Source: Candidatus Melainabacteria bacterium | GTDB lineage: Bacteria; Cyanobacteriota; Vampirovibrionia; Obscuribacterales; Obscuribacteraceae | Length of the DNA: 64,000 nucleotides | NCBI GenBank assembly: GCA_016716405.1 | Contig: JADJWK010000004.1 | Location: forward strand, 62,001-126,000 | Direction: 5' to 3' | Part shown: in pieces, positions 26,142 through 34,693 of the stretch | How the letters are laid out: each line of letters begins with the position of its first letter | Numbering within the stretch: the first letter of the stretch is position 1 | Translations under genes and position numbers: made by a program | The notes under the pieces: model-generated | Seen by the model: only the letters and a program-made list of their open reading frames with translations | Databases searched by the model: none | Told to the model about the DNA's origin: nothing

Positions 26142-27011
26142 ATGGAAAAATCAGCCGACTTCTGCTTCCTGACAAGCAACCAGTACCCTTCTCTGGAGAG
26201 AGACTATCGACCGGCCCTTGCTGCCCTGGAAGCGATCGGTCGCTCCGCCTGCGTCCGGGTCTGGAATGATCGGCAGGTGGACTGGTCCCTCTACGATAAT
26301 CTCGTCATCGCCTCCATCTGGGATTATCACACCGACCTGGCGAATTTCCGGGACTGGCTTTACCAGAGATCCCTGCAGACGAAAGTGATCAATTCAATCG
26401 ATCTAGTCGAATGGAATCTCAACAAGCTCTATCTCGATAAGCTGGAAAAGGCCGGAGTGCCTGTAATTCCGACACTGTGGCTGGAGAGTCCCGATCTCTC
26501 AGCCTGTCCCTGGCGGAAAGTCGTGATCAAACCTGCGGTAGGAGCCGGTAGTTTCGGGATGAAAGCCTTCGACCTGAACAACGAGACGGAGGCTGCCGAA
26601 TCCCATATCGCCGGGCTCGCGGATAGATGGCCGGCTATGATCCAGCCTGACCTTCCTTCGGTGAGCGCCGAGGGCGAGTTCGTCATGGTCTATTTCGACG
26701 GGCGATTCTCCCATGCCGCCCGGCGTCCCCTGGGCGGGCATCAGGCCTCGGTGGCCGACGAGATCGCGGCCGCCACACCTGTGGAGCCGGGAAAAGAGCA
26801 TCTAGATATAGGAGGGAAGGTCATCGAATGCCTTCCCTCCAAACCTTGCTATGCCAGGATCGATCTCGTCCGGGACCTCGAAAACCGTTATGTGGTGCTC
26901 GAGGTGGAGCTCATCGAGCCCTCTCTCTTTCTGAAAGAGAGCCCGCAAGCAATTTCCGCCTATACAGCTAGCTTGTTAGCCGCCGCTCAGCAGCCGGCTC
27001 CGAATTTCTGA
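26142..27011 (+). CDS. ATP-grasp ligase family protein (RimK/glutathione-synthetase-like)
   Basis: 289 residues from the ATG at 26142. The N-terminal third is a pre-ATP-grasp domain (FLTSNQYPSLERDYRPALAAL, then WNDRQVDWSLYDNLVIASIWDYH). Next come NKLYLDKLEKAGVPVIPT and the ATP-grasp lysine region WRKVVIKPAVGAGSFGMKAF. The metal-binding end is ARIDLVRDLENRYVVLEVELIEPSLFL (Glu and Glu/Asp ligands). Such enzymes join a carboxylate to an amine with ATP hydrolysis; the substrates cannot be told. It is divergent from the LRR kinase and overlaps the convergent small gene by 25 bases. Confidence 0.85.
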   Translation: MEKSADFCFLTSNQYPSLERDYRPALAALEAIGRSACVRVWNDRQVDWSLYDNLVIASIWDYHTDLANFRDWLYQRSLQTKVINSIDLVEWNLNKLYLDKLEKAGVPVIPTLWLESPDLSACPWRKVVIKPAVGAGSFGMKAFDLNNETEAAESHIAGLADRWPAMIQPDLPSVSAEGEFVMVYFDGRFSHAARRPLGGHQASVADEIAAATPVEPGKEHLDIGGKVIECLPSKPCYARIDLVRDLENRYVVLEVELIEPSLFLKESPQAISAYTASLLAAAQQPAPNF

Positions 27012-27394
27012 AAATCGGTGTATGAGATCTGGGTGTCGAAAGCCGCCTCGGGACCGGAAAAATCCTGGTGAGCCTGACGGATCTCATCGAAACGCAACCA
27101 CATAGCCACCAGAATGGTCTGCTCCTCAACATCGGCGCTTTTCTCGAGAGCCTCGACGATCTCATGGCGCGAGATCATTTGATCCACTGGATTCGGTCTC
27201 ATATCGAGAGAATCGAAATTGCGGACCGCATACTGGGAGACTGCGGCGTCGCTGATACTGTCTACAGAGTAGAGGATCCTGCCGAGAGACTCGGGTCCGA
27301 TGAGATGGAGAGCTTCGAGAAGCTCGTCTTCGAGGCGATTGAACGAGCACTCGAGAATTCTCAAAAGGGTGGTGCTGTCATTACGGCTGGTCAT
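26987..27394 (-). CDS. Conserved-looking hypothetical protein, 135 residues
   Basis: ATG at 27394 preceded by AAGGAG nine bases upstream. The product is a soluble, acidic, helical protein (NRLEDELLEALHLIGPESLGRIL, SRHEIVEALEKSADVEEQTILVAMWLRFDEIRQAH). I recognise no domain. Its 3' end overlaps that of the ATP-grasp gene in a convergent arrangement. An opposite-strand reading frame across the same bases (27068-27460) has no ribosome binding site and is rejected. Confidence 0.65.
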   Translation of the reverse strand: MTSRNDSTTLLRILECSFNRLEDELLEALHLIGPESLGRILYSVDSISDAAVSQYAVRNFDSLDMRPNPVDQMISRHEIVEALEKSADVEEQTILVAMWLRFDEIRQAHQDFSGPEAAFDTQISYTDFQKFGAGC

Positions 27395-27544
27395 CTCTAT
27401 ACTCCTTCGAGAAACGCTTATTCGGTGGGAATAGCAACGAGTATAGCAATGAACTCTTGACAACTTGCTTCTGTTTATAATCCCTTAAAGTGGCCGCCGG
27501 ATATGGTGCCTTGAAAACCATCGATGCCACCTGATACGGTTCAA

Positions 27545-29419
27545 TCACTCCATCACGTCGAGCATCCTCTCATATAGAGGATCATTGAGAAGGAGCCGGC
27601 GAGTCGAGACTTTCAGCCCCGGAAGCCTCTTCTCCAGGGCTTTGATCCCGGCAGGAGTTATCCTGTCGCAACCATTGACCTTGAGCCTCTTGAGGGTCTT
27701 GATACGGGAGAGCCTGAGCAGCCCGCTGTCATCCATTCTCTTGTTGTCGCAGAGATCAAGAGACTCCAGAGACAGGCGTGAAACGGGGAGGAGGCTGGAG
27801 CTGTCGAGGTCGAGAGCGCCCAGTCCGAGAATTCTCAGATTCTTCAAACTTTCGAGGACGCTCAGTCCTGATGAGTCCACCGATGTGTGACCGATGTCGA
27901 GCCAGTAGAGGAAAGGGAAAGAGGAGGCCACCACGGCAAGGCTCTTATTCGAGATTCCCCGGCAATAACTGATGTCGAGACTGCTGAGCCGGTGAAGAAC
28001 AGCAAGCTTCTCCAGTCCCCGATCGGTAATCGTGTTCTGCCCGAGCCACAGTCGCCGGAGACTGCGCATGGCGGCGACATGTTCGAGATTCTGATCGCTT
28101 ACGCGAGTCTGGCTGAGATCGAGCTCGGTGAGCCGGTCGGGATCTATATAACGCAAGCCTGCTCCGCTCACAAGCGTGGACGGAAGCCGCAGCGAGACTA
28201 CCTCTTTGTCTTTCAAGGCGGCCAGATCCTCGTCGTTCATATCGCTGAAACCGCTTATCCAGTAATTCTCGGAAAGCTCGGCAATCTTGCTCTTCTTGAA
28301 AGTGTCCTTCATCTGCTCCACCCGGCGGGAAGATCGTTGATGCGGAGGCTCTCCGATTCGGGGAGCCTCCGGGCTAATCTGCCAGGGCCGAACGATAACA
28401 GCCCAGGCCAGAAGCCCGGCACTCAGCACCGCAAGCGATATCATCAGAGGCCAGCGCCAGCTCGCCTCGCCCCGGGCAATCGGGGCCGACAGGACAGATA
28501 AATCAGGCAACTCCACAGGCGGTTCGGCGGCAATCAGATCCAGAGTCTCATCCAGAGCAGCCTTGAATTCGGACATACTCTGGAACCGCTCATCAGGATT
28601 TTTGGCCAGGGCGCGCGCCACTAGACGGTCGAGACGATCGAAAAGGGCGGCCGGGCACTCGGGCGAATCTTCGGGCGAATATCCGGGAATTGAGGAGAGT
28701 CCGGCAAAGGGCTCGTGAAGGTGCAAATCGTAAGTCTCGAGCACCGAAGCTCCCCGAAAGGGCGGTTTTCCAGTAAGAGCGAAAACCAGGACGCAACCGA
28801 GACTGTAGATATCGCTTCGAGAATCGGCAGCCCTGCCTGAGATCTGCTCCGGGCTCACATAATAGGGTGTGCCCAGAGGACGACCGGCCCGAGTGAGCTC
28901 GCCACCGCTATCCTCGCTCCTGGCCAGACCGAAATCGACCAGGAGGGGCTCCTGAATCCCATCCTCCCTTTCTACCAGCATGATATTGCTTGGCTTGATG
29001 TCCCGGTGGACGACACCATGATCGTGGGCATAAGCCAGGGCTTCCGCCACCTGCCCGATTGTGGAAAGAGCGACCGAGGGCTCCAGGGGACCAGCGCCGC
29101 CGACAACCTCGAGGAGATTGCGCCCGGCCAACAGGTCCATGACCATATAGAGCTGACCGTCCGGTCCGGCTCCAAAGTCAAGGATCCGGACGATGAAAGG
29201 ATGGGTGAGCCGGCTCACCACCCTGGCTTCGCGCTGAAACCTGATAATCCGCTCGTCTCTGGATTCCGGGTCCGAGAGCACTTTGATGGCCACAGCCTTG
29301 CCAAGGGACTTGTCGACAGCGCTCAAAACCAGCCCCGAAGCGCCCTTGCCGATGACAGTCAGGCGCCCGTAGCGCTCGCTCAGAAAATCCAGCTCCTCAG
29401 GCAGCTCAGCATTAGCCAT
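27545..29419 (-). CDS. Membrane Ser/Thr protein kinase with C-terminal leucine-rich repeats
   Basis: 624 residues. Kinase domain at residues about 15-285: IGKGASGLVLSA, catalytic Lys in AVAIKVL, HRDIKPSNIML, DFGLAR, and GTPYYVSPEQ. A membrane helix at about residues 325-345 (WPLMISLAVLSAGLLAWAVIV) is followed by an external segment with about eight leucine-rich repeats (DRLTELDLSQTRVSDQNLEHVAAMRSL). It is a paralogue of the kinase at 24272-26107, with the ATP-grasp enzyme and a small gene between them. Output substrates are unknown. Divergent from the secreted protein at 29528. Confidence 0.92.
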   Translation of the reverse strand: MANAELPEELDFLSERYGRLTVIGKGASGLVLSAVDKSLGKAVAIKVLSDPESRDERIIRFQREARVVSRLTHPFIVRILDFGAGPDGQLYMVMDLLAGRNLLEVVGGAGPLEPSVALSTIGQVAEALAYAHDHGVVHRDIKPSNIMLVEREDGIQEPLLVDFGLARSEDSGGELTRAGRPLGTPYYVSPEQISGRAADSRSDIYSLGCVLVFALTGKPPFRGASVLETYDLHLHEPFAGLSSIPGYSPEDSPECPAALFDRLDRLVARALAKNPDERFQSMSEFKAALDETLDLIAAEPPVELPDLSVLSAPIARGEASWRWPLMISLAVLSAGLLAWAVIVRPWQISPEAPRIGEPPHQRSSRRVEQMKDTFKKSKIAELSENYWISGFSDMNDEDLAALKDKEVVSLRLPSTLVSGAGLRYIDPDRLTELDLSQTRVSDQNLEHVAAMRSLRRLWLGQNTITDRGLEKLAVLHRLSSLDISYCRGISNKSLAVVASSFPFLYWLDIGHTSVDSSGLSVLESLKNLRILGLGALDLDSSSLLPVSRLSLESLDLCDNKRMDDSGLLRLSRIKTLKRLKVNGCDRITPAGIKALEKRLPGLKVSTRRLLLNDPLYERMLDVME

Positions 29420-29527
29420 AACTCATGATTTACCACGCCTGAAGCCGCCCCCATACGTATTTTCACGGATTTACTTCCCGGCAAGCCTGACTACTATATA
29501 TCTATGCTTGTTTTTCGAGGTCGGAAA

Positions 29528-30247
29528 GTGAACAGACGGTTGATTCTGGCGATGATAGCCCTTCTTCCCTGGCTGGGCTCCCAGGCGGCCCTGGCTGCCG
29601 AGAAGTCGCCTTTCAACGTGCCTGAAAGCCTCGCCCTGAGCCAGGCGCCCGCCTGCGCTATCGAGAGCGGCCGGCTCGAGCCTGTACTTCCGCTGGAGAC
29701 CTCGAATACAGGCGTGGATATAGTCGACGATTCACTGAAATATCACTCTGTTATGGACCCGCAGCTCAATCCTTCAATGGCAATGAGCCCGGCAATGCCC
29801 ATGACTCTGAGCGGCAATGCTCAGATGAATCGTCCGCTGGCTGGCGCTGGCATCAATCAATTCCCGGTTATGCAACAGGCACCGATGATGCCTCAGCAAG
29901 CCGTTCCCACACAGATGCAGGCGTCCTCGGCTCCTGCTTCCATTCCTGTTTCGACTCCTGTTTCGGCGGTCCCGCACGAGAGCGGACCGAGCTTCACCCA
30001 GAAGCTCTCCCAGAGCCTCTGGCAGCAAGTCCCCACTATCAGCCCCGTGCCCATGGTGCCCATGGTGCCCATGACTCCTTATATGCAGCCCGCCTATATT
30101 CCGACTCTCGACACCAAACGCGCCATCGGTCTCATCGGCGCCACCGCCCTCATGGGAGCCTTCGTCCAGAACGGCGGTGTCGGTGGTCTGATGAAGTCCC
30201 TGGGCATGGACAACCAGCGTCATATCCGCGGCAACGGCGGCTTCTGA
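29528..30247 (+). CDS. Secreted Met/Pro/Gln-rich protein
   Basis: 239 residues from a GTG at 29528 with GAGG seven bases upstream; an ATG at 29504 is in frame but abuts a TATATA element. Signal peptide: NRRLILAMIALLPWLGSQAALA. The mature chain is low-complexity, rich in Met and Pro (PSMAMSPAMPMTLSG, PMVPMVPMTPYMQ), then a C-terminal helix with TKRAIGLIGATALMGAFVQNGG. The methionine clusters could bind soft metals such as copper, but no classical MxxM spacing is consistent, so this remains a guess. Confidence 0.7.
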   Translation: MNRRLILAMIALLPWLGSQAALAAEKSPFNVPESLALSQAPACAIESGRLEPVLPLETSNTGVDIVDDSLKYHSVMDPQLNPSMAMSPAMPMTLSGNAQMNRPLAGAGINQFPVMQQAPMMPQQAVPTQMQASSAPASIPVSTPVSAVPHESGPSFTQKLSQSLWQQVPTISPVPMVPMVPMTPYMQPAYIPTLDTKRAIGLIGATALMGAFVQNGGVGGLMKSLGMDNQRHIRGNGGF

Positions 30248-30253
30248 ATCTTC

Positions 30254-30259
30254 TATAAT
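30254..30259 (+). promoter_or_regulatory. -10 element next to the 30268 start codon
   Basis: TATAAT ends eight bases before the ATG at 30268, so the RNA would begin at or just before the start codon. CCGGAG in the gap could act as a ribosome binding site only if transcription starts further upstream. Confidence 0.4.
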
Positions 30260-30267
30260 AGCCGGAG

Positions 30268-30972
30268 ATGAAGAGTCTCCCGGTTAGCAACGGACTTTCT
30301 TTACTGGCGGCGCTGCTTTGCTGCTTGCCTGCCTGGTGCGCAACCGGGGAGAAAGCCTGGCTCTTCGAGCAGAAACACCAGATCTTCGGTCCCTGCAACA
30401 ATTATGTGAGCAAGGCTTTCTTCAGAGGCGACAATCTGCGTGAGGGTACCGTTTTCGTCCATCGCCTGGATGAGCCGCATTTCTACTGTTTCAACAAAGC
30501 CAAGAAAGTCTATTATCGGGGAGACGGAAAGAGCGCCGCCAAGCGTATCAGCCTCATGGCGATTATGGACAGGAACTCCGGTGAAGGGCTCAACTGGAGC
30601 AATGCCAAATGGCGGCTCGTAGGCAAAGACAAAGTCGCGGGCATGACCACCAACAAGTATGTCTTCAAAGGCGGCAAGACCTGGATGGTCTGGGTCGCCG
30701 AGCTCCCGGGCGTAGACAGGTCGATCTATAAAGACTTCCTCGAATGGATAAGCGCTCCTTATATAGGAGGCATGCCTGTGCGCATAGTAGTAGCCACGAA
30801 CAGCAAGAATCGTGTCACCACTCTCGATACCACCGCCATCAAAAAGGTCGAGCTCGATCCGGCCACCATGACTATCCCGAAAGGCTCGCGCCGCATCGAC
30901 AATCTCTTTCAGCTCTCCTCCAATCGCACCGAGCAGCTCATGGAGAGCTTTTCCGAGATTCTCGGCGACTGA
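30268..30972 (+). CDS. Secreted hypothetical protein (possible LolA-like fold)
   Basis: 234 residues with a signal peptide (LSLLAALLCCLPAWCATG). The mature part alternates beta strands: EKAWLFEQKHQIFGPCNNYVS, GTVFVHRLDEPHFYCFNKAKKVYY, NKYVFKGGKTWMVWVAELPG. The layout resembles lipoprotein carrier-like proteins of the LolA/DUF4412 type, but no signature proves it. Three cysteines remain in the mature chain or near the cleavage site. It follows the Met/Pro-rich gene by 20 bases. Confidence 0.65.
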   Translation: MKSLPVSNGLSLLAALLCCLPAWCATGEKAWLFEQKHQIFGPCNNYVSKAFFRGDNLREGTVFVHRLDEPHFYCFNKAKKVYYRGDGKSAAKRISLMAIMDRNSGEGLNWSNAKWRLVGKDKVAGMTTNKYVFKGGKTWMVWVAELPGVDRSIYKDFLEWISAPYIGGMPVRIVVATNSKNRVTTLDTTAIKKVELDPATMTIPKGSRRIDNLFQLSSNRTEQLMESFSEILGD

Positions 30973-30990
30973 GTCTCTCTCGAATCGATT

Positions 30991-31761
30991 CTACAGCCGG
31001 CGCGGAGCCCACTCTATAGTCTCGATTCTCTTGCTGTAGAGCAGGTGCGGCTCTCCTTCCGGCTTCAGACCCAGAGGCTCGAGCATTGTATTGGTTGTGA
31101 ATCGCGCTTCCGCCTCTTGAAGCGGCCAGGCGATATGGTGAATGTCACCACGAATGATACTGCCCTCATGCTCAGTGAGCAGGCAGTATCGCTCGGTGAG
31201 AAAATGCTCGAGACTGCCCGGCTGCGCCTGGAACGGCTCACCTGCAGGGAAGTACGAGACACTCAGCTCAGCCTCGCCTCCCCGCTTGTCTCGGCGCTGG
31301 CTCTGATAGACCTGATGCAGGCCCATCGAAGCCATCTGCATGAAGGCATTCATATAAGGGAGATGAAACCAGGCTCTCGCCACTTCCACCGCCACCGGAT
31401 TCTCGGCATCGAGACTGAAGAAGAACACGCCCGAGGCATCGCCCAGGCGAACATAAGTCCTGACATTGAGCTCCAGGAATCTGGATAGAAACGGCACCGC
31501 CGGGCAGAAGCGCGGGCGCACTCCGGTCATCAGAAAAGGAACCACCGCCACCCACGCTTTGCCGTCGAAAGTGTCGATCTTGAGAGGCTCGGGAAGAAGT
31601 GCCTGGACTTGCTCCGGGGCAAAAGACCAGTGCGCGAAAAGAAGCTCTTCCCAGGTCTGGGTCATCACCCAGGGACCACGGGGAGGCGGGTAGCTCCGGT
31701 GGTCGACCTGCTTGAGAAGATGATGGCTCACTTTGCCAGGGTTCCTCGCACGGAAAGTCAT
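30991..31761 (-). CDS. DUF2071 (YqjF family) protein
   Basis: 256 residues, soluble. It matches the DUF2071 layout: MTQTWEELLFAHWSFAPEQVQALLPEPLKIDTFDGKAWVAVVPF near the start, then FLELNVRTYVRLGDASGVFFFSLDAENPVAVEVAR, LPYMNAFMQM, and a C-terminal RIETIEWAPRRL. The family is related to acetoacetate decarboxylase-like folds and has no established reaction. Convergent with the preceding gene and divergent from phosphofructokinase. Confidence 0.85.
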   Translation of the reverse strand: MTFRARNPGKVSHHLLKQVDHRSYPPPRGPWVMTQTWEELLFAHWSFAPEQVQALLPEPLKIDTFDGKAWVAVVPFLMTGVRPRFCPAVPFLSRFLELNVRTYVRLGDASGVFFFSLDAENPVAVEVARAWFHLPYMNAFMQMASMGLHQVYQSQRRDKRGGEAELSVSYFPAGEPFQAQPGSLEHFLTERYCLLTEHEGSIIRGDIHHIAWPLQEAEARFTTNTMLEPLGLKPEGEPHLLYSKRIETIEWAPRRL

Positions 31762-31908
31762 ATCTTAACCGGGAAGCACTTGTAGAAGGACTTGTAACCG
31801 GACCGGTTCAAAAAGAGGGTAGTCAAGCCCAGATCAAATGCCGGCCATGATATACAAGCAGTCTTATAGGTACTCTCAATAAGATACTCTAAATCACCGG
31901 GGGCGAAC

Positions 31909-33114
31909 GTGAAAAACATAGGCATCATCACATCGGGCGGCGATTGCGGCGGCCTAAACGGCGTCGTCAAAGGGGCGGCTCTCACAGCCCTCAGCCATGG
32001 CATGCAAGCCTGGATCATCCCCAACGGCTATGCCGGACTTTACAATCTCGTCGATTTCAAGAGCCTTACCAGGCTGACCAGAGAAAGGGTAGAGCAGATT
32101 GACGTCTTTCTTGCCGGGAGCGAAGCCGGCAACTCCCGGGTGAAAATCTCCAAGATCAAAGACGACAAGAAATATGACCGGATCAAAGAAGGTCTCAAGA
32201 AATTCGACCTCGACGCCCTGGTGATCTCCGGCGGCGACGACACCGGCAGCGTGGTCAAAGACCTGGCCGAGAAGGGCATACCCTGCGTCCATGCTCCCAA
32301 GACCATGGACCTCGACCTGATGCCCTACAGTGTGGGCGGCGACTCCACCATCAACAGAATCGCCGAAGCCACAAGAGACCTGCGCACCACCGGTCGCACT
32401 CACAACCGCATCATCGTCATGGAAGTCTTCGGGCGCTACGCCGGTCACACGGCCTTCCGCGGTGGTGTCGCCGCCGATGCCGACGCCATTCTCATCCCCG
32501 AGATTCCTGTAGACTTCGATGTGCTCTACGAGCACCTCAAAGGTGTTTTCATCAAGCGTGTCACGGAGAGCGACGTCAATGCCGGCACGGCCATGGTGAT
32601 CGTCGCCGAGGGTCTGCGCGATGCCTCCGGCAACGAGCTGGTGGACATGAGCTCGGAGCCCGATTCTTTCGGTCACAGAAAGCTCATGGGCGCCGGCAAA
32701 TATGTGGTGAAACAGATAGAGGACCGGATCAAGAAGGACCCCCAGATCAAAGAATTCATGCAAAAGACCGGTCAATTCGTCGAAGATGTCTACGAGATTC
32801 CGGAAGTTCGCGAGATCAGGCCGGGGCACCTCATGCGGTGCGGATTCAGCTCGGCGCTCGACGCCAATTTCGGGCTGGAGGCTGGCTCTGCCGCAGTGGA
32901 GCTGATTGGCAAAGGAATCTTCGGAGTCACCGTGGTGAGCTTCCAGGCAGGCAATGTTCAATACATGGATGTAGCCGATGCCATCGTCCAGCGTCATGTC
33001 GACGAGAAAGACGTGGCCATGCACGAGAGACTGGGAGTGTCCTTCGGCCGCATTCCAGGTAAGGCCGACGTGGCAACCGAGAAGGTCTCGGGCAGACCTG
33101 TCCGCGTCTATTAG
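31909..33114 (+). CDS. pfkA: 6-phosphofructokinase, residues suggest PPi dependence
   Basis: 401 residues, GTG start with GGGGG upstream. It converts fructose 6-phosphate to fructose 1,6-bisphosphate. The nucleotide loop reads SGGDDTGSV (second Asp where ATP-dependent enzymes have Gly) and the catalytic block APKTMDLDL (Lys where ATP enzymes have Gly, and TMDLD for TIDND with both catalytic Asp kept). These two substitutions are those that mark pyrophosphate-dependent enzymes. MEVFGRYAGHTA and RPGHLMRCG complete the substrate site. The aromatic biosynthesis fusion gene begins eight bases after its stop, so the two are cotranscribed. A TCTCAATAAGAT motif lies upstream at 31874-31885. Confidence 0.93.
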   Translation: MKNIGIITSGGDCGGLNGVVKGAALTALSHGMQAWIIPNGYAGLYNLVDFKSLTRLTRERVEQIDVFLAGSEAGNSRVKISKIKDDKKYDRIKEGLKKFDLDALVISGGDDTGSVVKDLAEKGIPCVHAPKTMDLDLMPYSVGGDSTINRIAEATRDLRTTGRTHNRIIVMEVFGRYAGHTAFRGGVAADADAILIPEIPVDFDVLYEHLKGVFIKRVTESDVNAGTAMVIVAEGLRDASGNELVDMSSEPDSFGHRKLMGAGKYVVKQIEDRIKKDPQIKEFMQKTGQFVEDVYEIPEVREIRPGHLMRCGFSSALDANFGLEAGSAAVELIGKGIFGVTVVSFQAGNVQYMDVADAIVQRHVDEKDVAMHERLGVSFGRIPGKADVATEKVSGRPVRVY

Positions 33115-33122
33115 AAATCCCG

Positions 33123-34478
33123 ATGGCTGAAAAGAAATCGGTCGGCATATTCGGCTTCGGACGTTTCGGGCGGCTTCTCGCCTCGATATTAAAGCCCGAC
33201 TTCGATCTGTTGATCTGCGATCCGGCTTGCTCCGGCGACGAGATCCAGGAAGCCGGTTTCCAGCCGGCTTCCGAGAAAGAGACCCTGGCGTGCAGGACTA
33301 TCTTCTATTGCGTGCCGATTTCAGCTTTCGAGGAAATTCTTGCCGGTCACGCCGGGCAGCTCCAGGCCGGGATTCTACAGGGAAGAGAGATCACCGTCAT
33401 CGATGTTCTCTCGGTGAAGATGCACCCCCGGGATATTTTCGCCAGACATCTCCCCGAATCGGTAGAAGCGATTCTGACTCACCCCATGTTCGGTCCCGAT
33501 ACGGTCCGCCAGAGAGGGCTCGCCGGCCTGAAGATGGTAATGAGCAAGTTTCGCGCCGAAGAAGAAACCTTCGCTTTCTGGAGCGAATACTTCAAGGGCA
33601 GAGAGCTCGACATTATCGAGATGACTCCCGAAGAGCACGACGAGATGGCGGCCAACAGCCAGGGTCTCGCCCACTTCGTCGGGCGGGTCCTGGATGAGTT
33701 CGGTCTCGAGGAGACCCCCATCGATACTCTCGGGGCGAAAAAACTGCACGAGGTCAGGGCGCTTGCCGCCAACGATACCTGGCAGCTCTTCAACGATCTC
33801 CAGACCCTCAATCCTTATACGAGAAAAATGCGAATCAGGCTTTTCGAAGCCCAGAGTCGCAGCTTCAACCGGCTCCTGCCCAACCGTGTCCACAAAGACC
33901 GGCTGGTGGTCGGCATCCAGGGCGGGCGCGGCAGCTTCAACGAAGAGGCTGCACGACATTATCTGAAAGAGAAAGACATCGAAGACTTCGACCTGGTTTA
34001 TCTACACACCTCTGAAAATGTCCTGAGAGCCCTTTTCGAAGGCGAAGTGGACCGCGGTCAGTTCGCCATCCAGAACTCCATAGGCGGTGTCGTGGGCGAG
34101 AGTATCGATGCCATGGCGGCGTACCGGTTCAATATAGTCGAGGAGTTCGGTATCACAATAAGCCATACACTCATGGTCAGACCGGGCGTCAAAATCGAGA
34201 ATGTCGAGAAGATAATGGCTCACCCCCAGGTCTTCGCCCAGTGCCGGGGCAATCTCGAGAGGAAATATCCTCAGCTCGAGAAAGTGAGCGGCCAAGGCGA
34301 TCTCATCGATCATGCCAAAGTCGCCGAGCTCCTGGGACGCGGGGAGCTGCCCGAGACCGTAGCCACCATGGGGAGCAAAGTCCTCTCGCAGCTCAATAAT
34401 CTCGACATAATAGAAGAGAATCTCCAGGATCTGGCTTCCAACTTCACCACATTCCTCTGGGTCGAACGCCAGCACTGA
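33123..34478 (+). CDS. tyrA-pheA: Fused prephenate dehydrogenase / prephenate dehydratase
   Basis: 451 residues. Residues 1-250 are an arogenate/prephenate dehydrogenase: NAD(P) loop VGIFGFGRFGRLLA, VIDVLSVKMHP, LTHPMFGPDT, EEHDEMAANSQGLAHFVGR. Residues about 258-450 are a prephenate dehydratase: VGIQGGRGSFNEEAAR, QFAIQNSIGGVVGES (catalytic NS-type segment), EEFGITISHTLMV, and a short C-terminus with no ACT domain. One polypeptide would thus direct prephenate to both tyrosine and phenylalanine without the usual Phe-binding feedback domain. It lies between phosphofructokinase and the attenuator-controlled DAHP synthase operon. This fusion order is unusual. Confidence 0.9.
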   Translation: MAEKKSVGIFGFGRFGRLLASILKPDFDLLICDPACSGDEIQEAGFQPASEKETLACRTIFYCVPISAFEEILAGHAGQLQAGILQGREITVIDVLSVKMHPRDIFARHLPESVEAILTHPMFGPDTVRQRGLAGLKMVMSKFRAEEETFAFWSEYFKGRELDIIEMTPEEHDEMAANSQGLAHFVGRVLDEFGLEETPIDTLGAKKLHEVRALAANDTWQLFNDLQTLNPYTRKMRIRLFEAQSRSFNRLLPNRVHKDRLVVGIQGGRGSFNEEAARHYLKEKDIEDFDLVYLHTSENVLRALFEGEVDRGQFAIQNSIGGVVGESIDAMAAYRFNIVEEFGITISHTLMVRPGVKIENVEKIMAHPQVFAQCRGNLERKYPQLEKVSGQGDLIDHAKVAELLGRGELPETVATMGSKVLSQLNNLDIIEENLQDLASNFTTFLWVERQH

Positions 34479-34533
34479 CCGTGAATTATCTAAATGGATC
34501 CCGGGGCTTTGTGTTTTCTTGCTTAACAACCTG

Positions 34534-34562
34534 TTGACCCGCCCCCGGTTGCCGAGTACTAT
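34534..34562 (+). promoter_or_regulatory. Sigma-70-type promoter of the aroF leader
   Basis: TTGACC (34534-34539), a 17-base spacer and TACTAT (34557-34562). Transcription would start near 34569, giving a leader of about 313 bases before aroF that contains both attenuators. It lies 56 bases beyond the tyrA-pheA stop. Confidence 0.65.
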
Positions 34563-34570
34563 CCCATAGT

Positions 34571-34593
34571 CGGCTGCAAACAGCCGCCTTTTT
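34571..34593 (+). terminator. Hairpin with T-run between tyrA-pheA and the aroF leader
   Basis: CGGCTG (34571-34576) and CAGCCG (34581-34586) enclose CAAA, followed by CCTTTTT. It can terminate transcripts coming from tyrA-pheA. Because the aroF promoter would start at about 34569, the same hairpin forms the extreme 5' end of the new RNA, where it could protect it from decay. Confidence 0.6.
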
Positions 34594-34610
34594 CAGAGAA
34601 TTCGAAAAAA

Positions 34611-34664
34611 ATGAAATCAGTCCGCTACTTCTATTTCTTTAGCCCCGAGGTTCACCTGCCGTGA
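34611..34664 (+). CDS. Leader peptide 1 of the aroF operon (Tyr/Phe-rich)
   Basis: A 17-codon frame, MKSVRYFYFFSPEVHLP, with five aromatic codons in a row (Tyr-Phe-Tyr-Phe-Phe, 34626-34640), too short for ordinary gene finding. The last codons overlap the 5' strand of an antiterminator (34651-34658), and an intrinsic terminator follows at 34691. A ribosome that stalls on the aromatic codons leaves the antiterminator strand free; one that reaches the stop at 34662 covers it. This is the layout of pheL-type attenuation known in enteric bacteria. The ribosome binding site is modest (AGAGAA before an A-run). Confidence 0.75.
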   Translation: MKSVRYFYFFSPEVHLP

Positions 34665-34693
34665 GCTAGACGCTTATCGGAATGACAGGTGGA
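34651..34693 (+). promoter_or_regulatory. Antiterminator 1
   Basis: TTCACCTG (34651-34658) pairs with CAGGTGGA (34686-34693) over eight positions including one G-U. The 3' strand shares bases 34691-34693 with the terminator stem, so the two helices exclude each other. Confidence 0.65.

Noticed and set aside
24620..26269. 549-residue plus-strand frame
   Set aside because: Antisense to the Ser/Thr kinase, which has all catalytic motifs.
27457..27481. TTGACA and TATAAT on the plus strand
   Set aside because: Spacer is only 13 bases and no plus-strand gene follows.
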